Positions 1 through 6,840 are shown, numbered from the stretch's first letter. The stretch is DNA of 11,363 nt from an uncultured Duncaniella sp. (GCA_910586305.1 CAJUGS010000053.1:1-11363), one strand, 5' to 3'. Numbers and translations are program-made. The notes: generated by a model from the sequence alone, not told the origin.

Positions 1-82
1 GCCCGGATGGCGGAATCGGTAGACGCGACGGTCTCAAACACCGTTGGAGCAATCCATCCCGGTTCGAGCCCGGGTCCGGGTA
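1..82 (+). tRNA. tRNA-Leu (anticodon CAA)
   Basis: The sequence folds as a complete class II tRNA. Bases 1-7 pair with 75-81 as the acceptor stem (first pair G-U), the D stem is 10-12/24-26, and the anticodon stem is 28-32/40-44 around a seven-base loop with CAA at 35-37. A long variable arm has stem 45-48/53-56, and the T arm is 58-62/70-74 with loop TTCGAGC. The long variable arm and CAA anticodon identify a leucine tRNA reading UUG. The discriminator base is A82 and CCA is not encoded. The gene starts at the first base of the window, so its promoter is outside. Confidence 0.96.
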
Positions 83-89
83 CTGATAG

Positions 90-128
90 TCCCCTTTAAC
101 TCATTGAGTTTTAGGGGATTTTGTTTTT
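90..128 (+). terminator. Intrinsic terminator of the tRNA-Leu gene
   Basis: A hairpin starts eight bases after the tRNA. TCCCCT (90-95) pairs with AGGGGA (113-118). An inner stem, AACTC (98-102) with GAGTT (106-110), closes a three-base loop, and a small TT/TT internal loop separates the two stems. The hairpin is followed by the T-rich stretch TTTTGTTTTT (119-128). This is a standard rho-independent terminator layout. Confidence 0.85.
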
Positions 129-202
129 CTAATAAGCAACCAATGAGCACTTCTTTTCCGATAATATGCCAAAGATTTTATAGGGGATTGAGACAAAATC
201 GC

Positions 203-210
203 TATTTTTG
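203..210 (+). promoter_or_regulatory. Candidate -7 promoter element for the macro-domain gene
   Basis: TATTTTTG matches the Bacteroidota -7 consensus TAnnTTTG exactly. I see no convincing -33 TTTG at 19-21 bases upstream. Initiation just downstream would give a leader of about 70 bases before the ATG at 286. It lies after the tRNA terminator, so the macro-domain gene probably has its own promoter here. Confidence 0.4.
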
Positions 211-285
211 CGATTGGATTCTTGACCATGTCAAGTCGAAAATCAATAAGACAGCGGTTAGTCCGCAATATTTATAAAATTGACC

Positions 286-738
286 ATGATTCGATATATT
301 GAAAGAGGTGATATATTCAATATCACAGGTGTAAAGAATTATGCACATGGGTGTAATTGTGCCGGAGCTATGGGCAAAGGAATTGCACTACAGTTTAGAA
401 ACAGATATCCTCAGATGTATTCTGAATACCGTGCAATGTGTAAGGATGGATTATTCAATCCAGGCGATGTCTTTGATTATATGTATGGTGATGGACACAT
501 ATATAACCTTGGTACACAGGCTACATGGAGGACAAAAGCCCGTTTGGAATATATAGAGAAAGCTGTGGTTGGAATGCTTGATTTGGCGGTTGCGGATAAT
601 GTGACTAAAATAGCACTTCCTGCAATCGGAGCCGGGTTGGGCGGATTGAATTGGGCTGATGTGAAGGAAATACTTGACAGAGAATCTGCAAACTATCCAG
701 GTATCGAATTATATGTTGTAGAGGCCTATGGTTGTTAA
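286..738 (+). CDS. Stand-alone macro-domain protein (Poa1p/TARG1/DarG-like, ADP-ribose binding)
   Basis: This 150-residue protein is a single macro domain, a fold that binds ADP-ribose and in many members hydrolyses ADP-ribosyl bonds or ADP-ribose 1''-phosphate. Visible signatures are an N-terminal GDI (8-10), the binding loop HGCNCAGAMGKGIALQF (21-37), RTKARLEYIEKAV (82-94) and the phosphate loop ALPAIGAGLGGLNW (110-123). The arrangement is closest to the Poa1p, TARG1 and DarG-macro branch. The position where TARG1 and DarG carry a catalytic Lys reads Gln78 (GTQATW), while His21 lines up with the histidine of yeast Poa1p, so a Poa1p-like activity is possible; the alignment was made by eye. 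An in-frame TTG at 280 could extend it by two residues, but ATG 286 is preferred. No DarT toxin or other ADP-ribosyltransferase is adjacent. It sits just after tRNA-Leu and appears monocistronic. Confidence 0.9.
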   Translation: MIRYIERGDIFNITGVKNYAHGCNCAGAMGKGIALQFRNRYPQMYSEYRAMCKDGLFNPGDVFDYMYGDGHIYNLGTQATWRTKARLEYIEKAVVGMLDLAVADNVTKIALPAIGAGLGGLNWADVKEILDRESANYPGIELYVVEAYGC

Positions 739-978
739 TATCATGGCTTTTCAATAATTACCCATGGTTAGATATTGTGGTTCGATCTAAAATATTATTC
801 TTTACCTAACGTTATATTTAGAAAGGAAGCGTTATGCTTGTGTTGTAATTGTAGGCCGGCGAGCATTTTCAACGGTGTTGTGATATGTTTCATGTGACTT
901 CAGATTACGGCACGGCATAGCTGGCTCACGTATTTTTCATAAATAATCTTTCCATAGAGCCGGCTGAGAAATCTTGAT
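739..978. other. Intergenic region with an inverted repeat before the outer-membrane protein gene
   Basis: I find no credible coding sequence in these 240 bases. The main structure is an inverted repeat, AGCTGGCTC (919-927) and GAGCCGGCT (957-965), which pairs over nine positions with one G-U. It flanks an AT-rich stretch of 29 bases and ends 13 bases before the ATG at 979. It could be a transcript hairpin or an operator. No exact TAnnTTTG element is present near the start codon. Confidence 0.4.
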
Positions 979-1542
979 ATGAAAAAAATAGTAGTAGTAT
1001 TTGTAGTACTTGTCGTTTCGGTGGTTTGTGGCTATTCTCAATCCGGGCAAATTTCGGAAAATGTGCCTAAGAAGGGTTATCGAGGATTTGTAGACTTGAA
1101 CGGTGAAGCATTGTTTGAGAAAAAACATTCCAATGACCGTGATATAGTTTACAGTCTGTCAGGATTCACCACCACTCACGGTTATCAATTCAACGAGCAT
1201 TTCTTTGTTGGTGCCGGTTTGGGTATAGATTTTATCACCTACAACTTTCAATCGGCCTCTTTCGCAATTGATTATCCCATATTTGTGTCGGGACGTGCCG
1301 ACTGGAAGGTGGGCAAAGTGCCTTTGTTTGCAGATTTGAGACTTGGCTCCTTTATCAAGACGTGTCGCGGTTATAATAATGACAAGCTGTTCATCAATCC
1401 GTCAATTGGTTATCATTGCTCATGGGGCCGTAGGGTGTCGCTCAATATCGGAGCCGGTCTGTCGGTGCACTGGCTTGACAGATATAGTGAACCCGGACTG
1501 AGACTGATGCCATCAGTAAGGATAGGACTGGAATTCCGTTGA
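979..1542 (+). CDS. Small outer-membrane beta-barrel protein, function unknown
   Basis: The 187-residue product begins with a Sec signal peptide (Lys2-Lys3, a valine-rich hydrophobic core at 4-17, likely cleavage around residues 20-23). The rest has alternating polar/aromatic strands typical of an 8-stranded barrel, for example HFFVGAGLGIDFITYNF (74-90), VPLFADLRLGSF (114-125), RVSLNIGAGLSVHWL (152-166) and a last strand SVRIGLEFR that ends close to the C-terminus with Phe186. This matches the general layout of Bacteroidota outer-membrane beta-barrel (PorT/OmpW-like) proteins, which usually have no defined substrate. It is predicted to sit in the outer membrane. It stands alone on the plus strand, convergent with the gene at 1656-2099. 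The assignment to outer-membrane barrel is solid; a specific function cannot be given. Confidence 0.8.
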   Translation: MKKIVVVFVVLVVSVVCGYSQSGQISENVPKKGYRGFVDLNGEALFEKKHSNDRDIVYSLSGFTTTHGYQFNEHFFVGAGLGIDFITYNFQSASFAIDYPIFVSGRADWKVGKVPLFADLRLGSFIKTCRGYNNDKLFINPSIGYHCSWGRRVSLNIGAGLSVHWLDRYSEPGLRLMPSVRIGLEFR

Positions 1543-1579
1543 AAGTCATTCGCGGTTCAGAATGCTGTGTAATAACGGC

Positions 1580-1611
1580 TTTCTCACCGATTCATATTCT
1601 ATTGTGAGAAG
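1580..1611. terminator. Possible terminator hairpin between convergent genes
   Basis: TTCTCAC (1581-1587) pairs perfectly with GTGAGAA (1604-1610) around a 16-base AT-rich loop, and a G-U pair can extend it. It lies between two genes whose stop codons face each other (1542 and 1656). No strong T-run directly follows on either strand; TCTTTTG lies about 15 bases downstream on plus. A terminator role is therefore tentative. Confidence 0.35.
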
Positions 1612-1655
1612 AAGGGAGATAACCGTCTTTTGTTCACCGCGATGCTTTGATGGCG

Positions 1656-2099
1656 TTATTTGTCAGACTCAGTATGCGATACGGCTTCGGGGTTGTCGCC
1701 TTGTTTCTTCATAGCCTTTATCACTTTCACAAACGATTCGGGCAGGCGCACATTGTATAGCTCCAAGGCGTCGGCAAAAAGGGGCGCTATCTCCTCGTCC
1801 TTGAATCCGGCAATGCCACAGCCTATGCGTGTGACGTAGAACGTGTTCTGGTCCCACTCGCGGGCCAGTTCTATGAAGTCGTCCACATAGGGCTTTATGG
1901 TTTCTATGCCGCCTTGCATGGTGGGGATGGCGTATGACTGTCCCTGGATGCCGACCCCTTGTCCCATAATGGCTCCGAATCGTTCGCGGGCCACACGGGC
2001 TGCTCCGCTCGAATGGTTTCCGGCAAGATTGCTTCCGAAGACGAATATATCGTCCCTGTCGAGCGATGTTATATTCTCAGGTGTGTATTTCAGTCCCAT
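1656..2099 (-). CDS. Macro-like fold protein of the phage/bacterial A1S_2505-type family
   Basis: The 147-residue protein carries the hallmark segments of a small family found in bacteria and phages, generally annotated as hypothetical and resembling macro domains: DIFVFGSNLAGNHSSGAA (17-34), FGAIMGQGVGIQGQSYAIPT (41-60) and VTRIGCGIAGFKDEEIAPLF (89-108). The glycine-rich FGSNLAG and IGCGIAGF segments occupy the same relative places as the two nucleotide-binding loops of macro domains, so ADP-ribose or another nucleotide is the likely ligand. This is inference; no enzymatic role is established by sequence. The last 15 or so residues are polar and probably unstructured. The start ATG at 2099 follows a candidate promoter on the minus strand at 2160-2190. 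No signal peptide is seen, so the protein is cytoplasmic. It is monocistronic and divergent from the gene at 2275. Confidence 0.8.
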   Translation of the reverse strand: MGLKYTPENITSLDRDDIFVFGSNLAGNHSSGAARVARERFGAIMGQGVGIQGQSYAIPTMQGGIETIKPYVDDFIELAREWDQNTFYVTRIGCGIAGFKDEEIAPLFADALELYNVRLPESFVKVIKAMKKQGDNPEAVSHTESDK

Positions 2100-2159
2100 T
2101 GTTATATTGCTTTTTCGTGGATGTCAGGTGATTTCGGAGTTCTGACGGATTCCGATGGG

Positions 2160-2190
2160 CAAAAGTAGTGAAAAAAATCGTATAGGCAAT
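2160..2190 (-). promoter_or_regulatory. Promoter for the 1656-2099 gene
   Basis: On the minus strand, TACTTTTG (2167-2160) fits the Bacteroidota -7 consensus TAnnTTTG exactly. Exactly 19 bases upstream, ATTG (2190-2187) differs from the -33 TTTG by one base. Initiation would leave a leader of roughly 50 bases before ATG 2099. Confidence 0.55.
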
Positions 2191-2244
2191 ACCTGTTTTC
2201 AAGCCTTTGCGACATTATCGCACCTTTTCGCACGTAGGCTGTGG

Positions 2245-2252
2245 TATCTTTG
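2245..2252 (+). promoter_or_regulatory. -7 promoter element for the gene starting at 2275
   Basis: TATCTTTG is an exact match to TAnnTTTG and lies 22 bases before the ATG at 2275, giving the short leader common in this phylum. A clear -33 element at the usual spacing is not visible. The same octamer occurs before the regulator gene at 6992. Confidence 0.55.
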
Positions 2253-2274
2253 CGGTAAAAAAAACGACGCAATC

Positions 2275-3156
2275 ATGACCAAAGAGGATATAGCAAATCT
2301 CCGCATCAGCCGCTCAGCAGTAGCCACCCATATCACCAATGTCATTGACCGCCTGCTCGAACAGGAGGCCACCGGCGATGTGTTTGCCGATACCTTGACC
2401 GGAATTTATCTCCACATTCTCGACGAGTACTACTCGCCACCGGCCGATTTTGATATAGATGAGGCCGTCTACACCGACGAGGTTATGGCAATAGCCCGTT
2501 CGGCACGGCGATCGGCGAGCGCGCGGAGGGCAGCCGAGCGTCGCCGACTCATGCTCGGGGGCGCAGGCGGGGACGTGACCATGGCCAAGGATGAAGAAAA
2601 GTGTGTCCCCGCTACCGGAAACACACTTTCTGACATGGACAGTTATGGCTGTAATTCTCGATTACTCTGTGAATTCAGAGGGGAGGATGGGCATGGCTCC
2701 GTTGCGGGTGCAGACGAAGGCCGAGGTGCGGACTGCGAGGGAGTGGGCCTCAGGGACAGACTTCCCGCGCAGAATCGAGGAGATGAAAGCGGCTGTGAAG
2801 CTGTCGCCTGCTCCGACAGTATCGGCCACCTCGACCTTGGGTGTGGGCTGGAAGGAGACGTTGCCGGGAGTGAAGACGTAGCTACCGTTGATACCGCAGG
2901 TGAGAATGAGCATCTTGAGGTTGTACTTGCCGAGGAGGATCCAGCACTTGTCCTGGAGGTCGATGCCGGGATAGCCGAACATACGGCTGATGGTGACAAG
3001 CTCCTCGTCGTTGATCTTGAGGATGTTGCATCGCTTCATGGAGTTGCAGAGGATTTCCTTGTTGTAGAATCCCTGCCTGAGGTTGATGTCAAACACCACA
3101 AGACTGTCTTCCCTGCGGGGCATTGCGTCGAGAAACCTGTTGATTGTCTCACGTGA
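2275..3156 (+). CDS. Hypothetical protein; real N-terminal part, doubtful antisense C-terminal extension
   Basis: I do not recognise this gene. The start at 2275 is supported by the promoter element 22 bases upstream and by protein-like composition over the first ~105 residues: a basic/polar helix region (MTKEDIANLRISRSAV), a segment TNVIDRLLEQEATGDVF (21-37), an aromatic-rich stretch LTGIYLHILDEYY (41-53), an acidic part (DFDIDEAVYTDE, 58-69), then an Arg/Ala-rich helix (73-92). No signal peptide or membrane segment is visible, so it is probably cytoplasmic. The frame stays open to a stop at 3156, but from codon 130 it is purely antisense to the fructokinase gene and has low-complexity Glu/Val/Asp composition. 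It also reads through the terminator hairpin at 2598-2629. A one-base loss in the G5 run at 2557-2561 would instead end the protein at TGA 2576-2578 after about 100 residues. I trust only about 2275-2590. Confidence 0.5.
   Translation: MTKEDIANLRISRSAVATHITNVIDRLLEQEATGDVFADTLTGIYLHILDEYYSPPADFDIDEAVYTDEVMAIARSARRSASARRAAERRRLMLGGAGGDVTMAKDEEKCVPATGNTLSDMDSYGCNSRLLCEFRGEDGHGSVAGADEGRGADCEGVGLRDRLPAQNRGDESGCEAVACSDSIGHLDLGCGLEGDVAGSEDVATVDTAGENEHLEVVLAEEDPALVLEVDAGIAEHTADGDKLLVVDLEDVASLHGVAEDFLVVESLPEVDVKHHKTVFPAGHCVEKPVDCLT
2598..2629 (-). terminator. Terminator of the fructan-utilisation operon
   Basis: AAAGTGTGT (2598-2606) and ACACACTTT (2621-2629) form a nine-pair stem around a 14-base loop, 32 bases beyond the fructokinase stop. 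Read on the minus strand, the stem runs directly into TTTTCTT, which gives the T-rich tail of an intrinsic terminator for the three-gene operon. It lies inside the open frame of the convergent gene at 2275, a further sign that that frame is too long. Confidence 0.7.
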
Positions 3157-3540
3157 CACCACGTTGCGCTGTGCGAGTGAGCCGAAGCAAACGGCACGGG
3201 TGTTGCGGGCTATGGCGTCGAGTTCGGCGGTGTAGGGGATGTTGTCCCAGGCCACATTCTCCTTGATGTCATACTGTGGCACACCCTCTTCGTCAAGCTC
3301 TACCTGCACGGTTCCGGTGGGATAGGGCACCTTGTCGATGTGGTAGGTGAGTCCCTTGGAGGTGAAGTTCTCGGTTATCTCATTGCCGAGGGGGTCGTCG
3401 CCTATGGCACTGACCACAAGGCCGGGAAGCCCGAATTGTGATACGTGATATGCGAAGTTGGCCGGTGCGCCGCCTATTTTCTTTCCTTCGGGGAGAACGT
3501 CCCAGAGGGCTTCTCCCATACCTACTACATAGTCTTTCAT
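2662..3540 (-). CDS. PfkB-family fructokinase
   Basis: This 292-residue cytoplasmic sugar kinase is predicted to phosphorylate fructose with ATP to fructose 6-phosphate, the entry into glycolysis. It shows both PfkB signatures: the N-terminal sugar-binding GGAPANFAYHVSQFG (23-37) and the C-terminal ATP/anion-hole motif ADTVGAGDSFTAAF (239-252), with Asp246 as expected catalytic base. VFDINLRQGFY (149-159) and ILKINDEEL (173-181, the N-x-x-E-type region) are also typical. Length matches the family. It is the last gene of the operon, starting 21 bases after the permease stop, and is followed by the terminator at 2598-2629. Order and family match the fructokinase of the characterised Bacteroides thetaiotaomicron fructan locus (BT1757), from memory. 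The specificity call rests on this context; related PfkB kinases act on other sugars. Confidence 0.92.
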   Translation of the reverse strand: MKDYVVGMGEALWDVLPEGKKIGGAPANFAYHVSQFGLPGLVVSAIGDDPLGNEITENFTSKGLTYHIDKVPYPTGTVQVELDEEGVPQYDIKENVAWDNIPYTAELDAIARNTRAVCFGSLAQRNVVSRETINRFLDAMPRREDSLVVFDINLRQGFYNKEILCNSMKRCNILKINDEELVTISRMFGYPGIDLQDKCWILLGKYNLKMLILTCGINGSYVFTPGNVSFQPTPKVEVADTVGAGDSFTAAFISSILRGKSVPEAHSLAVRTSAFVCTRNGAMPILPSEFTE

Positions 3541-3561
3541 GACAGTTTCAGAGGTTTATGG

Positions 3562-4740
3562 TTATTTTGTTTTGATTTTCAATGTGTAATACAGGAGATA
3601 GACGACTCCGAGCGCCATCACCGAGATAGCTCCTGCCTGGCCGACGGCATCGGCGGCATATCCCATGGCAAGGGGGAACACGGTGCCTCCGAAGAGGCCC
3701 ATAATCATGAGGCCCGAGGCCTCGTTGCGCTCGGTGGGAGCGTAGAGAAGGGCCTGTGAGAAGACAATGGGGAAGATGTTGGAGTTGCCGAAGCCGATGA
3801 GTGCGATTCCGACATAGATGGGCACGAGGGCCTGGCACACGAAGAGGATGATGATTCCGGCAAGCATCATGACCACGCTGATGGCAAAGAATACTTTGGG
3901 CGAGATAACGCGGAGCACAAACGCGCCGAGGAAGCTGCCTACTGTGCGGAAGATGAAGTAGATGCTGGTGGCGAAGCCGGCCTCGACGAGCGGAAGGCTC
4001 AGGCGCTCCATGATGATTTTCGGTGCGGTGGTGTTGGTGCCCACATCGATGCCTACGTGGCAGATGATGCCGAGAAAGCAGAGCAGGATGAACGGGCGTC
4101 GGAGCAGGCGGATGCACTCGCCTATGCCCGAGGCCTTGTCGGGGCGCTCCTCCTCTATGGGGGTGGCCGCGAGAAGGGAGATGGAGAGGAAGCTGATGAC
4201 GGCGTAGATCACGAAGAGCGCTCTCCAGCCAAGACCGAAGGTGGGGAAGGCGGTGGTGGCTCCCCAGGCGGCCAGGATCGGGGCGAGGAAGGAGGCTATG
4301 GCTTTGACAAACTGGCCGAAGGTCAGAGTCGAGGCGAGTTTGTCACCGCTGATGAGGTTGGTGACGAGCGGGTTGAGCGATGTCTGCATGATGGCGTTGC
4401 CGATGCCAAGGAGGGAGAAGGAGACGAGCATCACCGTGTAGCTGTCGCCAAAGGCGGGAATGAAGAGGGAGATAGCTGTCACCGCAAGGCTTATGAGCAC
4501 CGTGTTCTTGCGTCCTATCCTGTTCATGAGCATTCCGGTGGGCACCGAGAAGATCAGGAACCAGAAGAACACGAGCGAGGGAAAGAGATTGGCCTGGGTG
4601 TCGGTGAGGCCGAGGTCTTTCTGTACATAGTTGGAGGCGGTGCCGACGAGGTCGACAAATCCCATGACGAAGAAGCAGAGCATCACCGGGATTATCTGGA
4701 GTACAAACGACTTGCGGTTTGTGACAAGAGACTGTGACAT
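3562..4740 (-). CDS. MFS sugar permease, probable fructose/H+ symporter (FucP-like)
   Basis: This is a 392-residue inner-membrane transporter of the major facilitator superfamily with about 12 hydrophobic helices in two halves. The central cytoplasmic loop is polar (ATPIEEERPDKASGIGECIR, about 192-211). The loop between helices 2 and 3 carries an MFS-type signature, GMLMNRIGRKNTV, and GFVDLVGTASNYVQ in helix 1 resembles the FucP/sugar MFS subgroup. It is predicted to import monosaccharide released in the periplasm. It starts 50 bases after the GH32 stop and ends 21 bases before the kinase, in one operon. The position between GH32 and fructokinase matches the monosaccharide importer of the B. 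theta fructan locus (BT1758), which makes fructose the likeliest substrate; sucrose cannot be excluded. Confidence 0.9.
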   Translation of the reverse strand: MSQSLVTNRKSFVLQIIPVMLCFFVMGFVDLVGTASNYVQKDLGLTDTQANLFPSLVFFWFLIFSVPTGMLMNRIGRKNTVLISLAVTAISLFIPAFGDSYTVMLVSFSLLGIGNAIMQTSLNPLVTNLISGDKLASTLTFGQFVKAIASFLAPILAAWGATTAFPTFGLGWRALFVIYAVISFLSISLLAATPIEEERPDKASGIGECIRLLRRPFILLCFLGIICHVGIDVGTNTTAPKIIMERLSLPLVEAGFATSIYFIFRTVGSFLGAFVLRVISPKVFFAISVVMMLAGIIILFVCQALVPIYVGIALIGFGNSNIFPIVFSQALLYAPTERNEASGLMIMGLFGGTVFPLAMGYAADAVGQAGAISVMALGVVYLLYYTLKIKTK

Positions 4741-4790
4741 ATTCTTTTACTTTGGGGCTGTTTCTGTTAAGACAATGTGTCTGGATTGGT

Positions 4791-6629
4791 TTATTCTGCG
4801 CGGAGAGAGTAGATGCGGAGATTGGAAATGCGTGCACCGCCACCATTGGAGGCTACCGAGAGAGTGGAGTAGGGGCTGGTGGGGAATACGAGGTTGGTCA
4901 TGACGAAGCGGCCGTCGTCGCCGAATACCTCTATGCTCGAGCGGTCCACGAAGATGCGGAGCGATATTTTCCCTGACGTCTCGTGGGTGGGGGTGACGGT
5001 TATGGTGGGGAAGTCCTGCGAGAAGTCTACCACTCCGCTATGAGTGCGGTCAAACGAGAGGGTATGGGCATTGGCATCGTATGTCATCACCACCTTGTCT
5101 CCGGCCTCGTTGGCGAGAGTGAGATCGGTCACGGAGTTTTTGCCTGCCTCTATGTCGAGGAGAATCTCGCATATGCCGTCGTTGGCTTCCGGAAGGGCGA
5201 TGGTGCGTGGCGATTTGCCGGCTGATATCTTGCCGGCTTTCTTGACGAGGTCGCCGCGCAGAGCGTCAACTTCGGGCGATGGTGCGCTTGAGGCATAGAT
5301 TTCACCGTCAGGACCTTGGAAAAGTCCGATTTCGCGGGGAAGTGTGTTGGCGCTTCTGAACTGCAGCGTGGGTACCTCGGCGGCATACTGCCAGTTGCTC
5401 ATCCAGCCTATTGCGGTGCGGCGGCCTGACGGGGCATCGCTCCAGCTCACTGTGGCATAGTGGTCTTTGCCATAATCGAGCCATTTGGTGGCCACGTTGC
5501 CATCCTTGTCGGTGTCGGCCTTGAAGGTTCTGCCGTCAAACGAGCCGACGAAGTATTGTGTGCCGCTTCCTCCGAACGGACCGTCGGGGTTGATATTGCA
5601 TATCAGCACCCATTTCTTCTCGCCGGTTCCTTCTACCGGAAGTTCGAACAGGTCCGGACATTCCCACACTCCGTCTTGAGCACCGAGCCCCTTGCCGAAG
5701 TTGCCGCTGAGGGTCCAGTTCTTAAGGTCGGGTGATGTGAAGAATAGCATTTCGTGGTCGAGTGCGTGGGCCAGCGAGAGGTTCCACTCCTTGGTCTCAT
5801 TGTTCCAGAACACCTTGGGGTCTCGGGCCTCGCTCTCGAGGGTGATCACCGGATTGCCCGGATAGATGTCAAACGTAGTACCGTCATCGGTGCTCGAGGC
5901 AAGGCTTTGAATCTGGCTTGTGGCTGCCGATGTGTAGAGAGCCACCACGGCGTCTTTGCCAAACCCGGCTGTGTTTTCCTTGTCGACCACGCAGCTGCCG
6001 CTGAACACTGCCCCGAGTCCGTTGGGTTTGATGGCCTCGGGCTTGTGCTCCCAGTGCAGGAGATCGGTGCTCACCGAGTGTCCCCAGGTCATATTCTGCC
6101 ATTTGGAGCCGTAGGGGTTGTACTGGTAGTAGAGATGCCATTTCCCGTCTTTGTGGAACATACCGTTGGGGTCGTTCATCCATCCGTAAAGTGGGGTGTG
6201 GTGGAAGGCCGGACGATACTTTTCGCGATTTGTCGTGTCGAAGGTGTCGGCGAGGGTCATGCCGCGCCAGCACACGTCTCCCTTGGCTTCTCTCACCGAG
6301 CCTCGTCCCTGGGGAATCACCACGTCGAAGACCACGTTGTGACCTTTGTAGGGGGTGAGATCGTAGGGCACTGTATAATCGGTCTTCGTGAGAGCGAGTT
6401 TCACATAAATGGTCTCGGCAATCTTTCCGTCTACAATCACGTTGATCTTTGCGTCGTCGACGTTTTCCTGCACGGGAAGAATGAGATATTTGCCTTCGCC
6501 GGTGACACGGACGAGGGTGTTGCTTACTCCCAGATGGTTTACTTCAACTCCATCTGCGGCGACCGAGGTGAGTGGCTGGGCTATCCCAAGCACTATGGCG
6601 GCGGTGAGGCCTTTGAACATTTTGTTCAT
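4791..6629 (-). CDS. Secreted GH32 beta-fructosidase (levanase/inulinase/invertase type)
   Basis: The 612-residue enzyme hydrolyses terminal or internal beta-fructosidic bonds in fructans or sucrose. It has a Sec signal peptide (residues 1 to about 25, ending SVAADG) with no lipobox cysteine, so it is probably periplasmic. An N-terminal beta-rich module (about 26-135) resembles the one seen before Bacteroides GH32 domains. The five-bladed catalytic domain contains all key motifs: WMNDPNG (150-156, nucleophile Asp153), the transition-state stabiliser RDP (269-271) and the acid/base in WECPDL (Glu323). A C-terminal beta-sandwich includes IFVDRSSIEVFGDDG, the usual GH32C motif. Exo versus endo action and levan versus inulin linkage cannot be read from sequence. 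It is the first gene of the operon, about 360 bases from the divergent sensor gene, and no SusC/SusD gene accompanies it. Confidence 0.95.
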   Translation of the reverse strand: MNKMFKGLTAAIVLGIAQPLTSVAADGVEVNHLGVSNTLVRVTGEGKYLILPVQENVDDAKINVIVDGKIAETIYVKLALTKTDYTVPYDLTPYKGHNVVFDVVIPQGRGSVREAKGDVCWRGMTLADTFDTTNREKYRPAFHHTPLYGWMNDPNGMFHKDGKWHLYYQYNPYGSKWQNMTWGHSVSTDLLHWEHKPEAIKPNGLGAVFSGSCVVDKENTAGFGKDAVVALYTSAATSQIQSLASSTDDGTTFDIYPGNPVITLESEARDPKVFWNNETKEWNLSLAHALDHEMLFFTSPDLKNWTLSGNFGKGLGAQDGVWECPDLFELPVEGTGEKKWVLICNINPDGPFGGSGTQYFVGSFDGRTFKADTDKDGNVATKWLDYGKDHYATVSWSDAPSGRRTAIGWMSNWQYAAEVPTLQFRSANTLPREIGLFQGPDGEIYASSAPSPEVDALRGDLVKKAGKISAGKSPRTIALPEANDGICEILLDIEAGKNSVTDLTLANEAGDKVVMTYDANAHTLSFDRTHSGVVDFSQDFPTITVTPTHETSGKISLRIFVDRSSIEVFGDDGRFVMTNLVFPTSPYSTLSVASNGGGARISNLRIYSLRAE

Positions 6630-6802
6630 ATTTTTTGTTTTAGTTTTTCTGATATAAAAAGGGAACCTGTTATAACAATCTTTTTTACCGTCGAGAATCG
6701 TACAGTCTTACCAATTTGAAATGTACCTTAAACAAACCTTTCTTATTTATGATTATTCTTATCTTTCACGCTGTGTCCGGAATCGCGCTGTCGCGGTATC
6801 CG

Positions 6803-6836
6803 AAAACCGGCCTCTACGCGAGGGAGGCCGACCGGT
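6803..6836 (-). other. GC-rich 5'-leader hairpin of the GH32 operon
   Basis: GGCCTC (6809-6814) pairs with GAGGCC (6824-6829) around a nine-base loop. A further ACC (6806-6808) can pair with GGT (6834-6836) across a bulge. Read on minus, the stem is followed by TTTT. If the -7 element at 6848-6841 is used, the hairpin sits at the very 5' end of a ~205-base leader. It could protect the mRNA or act as a weak attenuator; both are inference. Confidence 0.45.
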
Positions 6837-6840
6837 ATTG

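Noticed and set aside
1..82. tRNA-Leu as an integration site with an attachment repeat
   Set aside because: No integrase gene and no second copy of the tRNA 3' end was found in the window.
44..277. 77-codon ORF starting inside the tRNA
   Set aside because: It overlaps the tRNA and its terminator, has no promoter of its own and no protein-like features.
286..738. DarTG toxin-antitoxin system
   Set aside because: The macro domain resembles DarG but lacks the catalytic Lys by eye alignment, and no DarT-like gene is adjacent. Upstream is tRNA-Leu, downstream a beta-barrel protein.
4057..4737. 226-codon plus-strand ORF antisense to the MFS gene
   Set aside because: Extremely Glu/Gly/Asp-rich mirror of transmembrane codons; no independent support.
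5754..6719. 321-codon plus-strand ORF antisense to the GH32 gene
   Set aside because: The opposite strand carries all GH32 catalytic motifs; the composition here (His/Val/Gly rich) is typical antisense.
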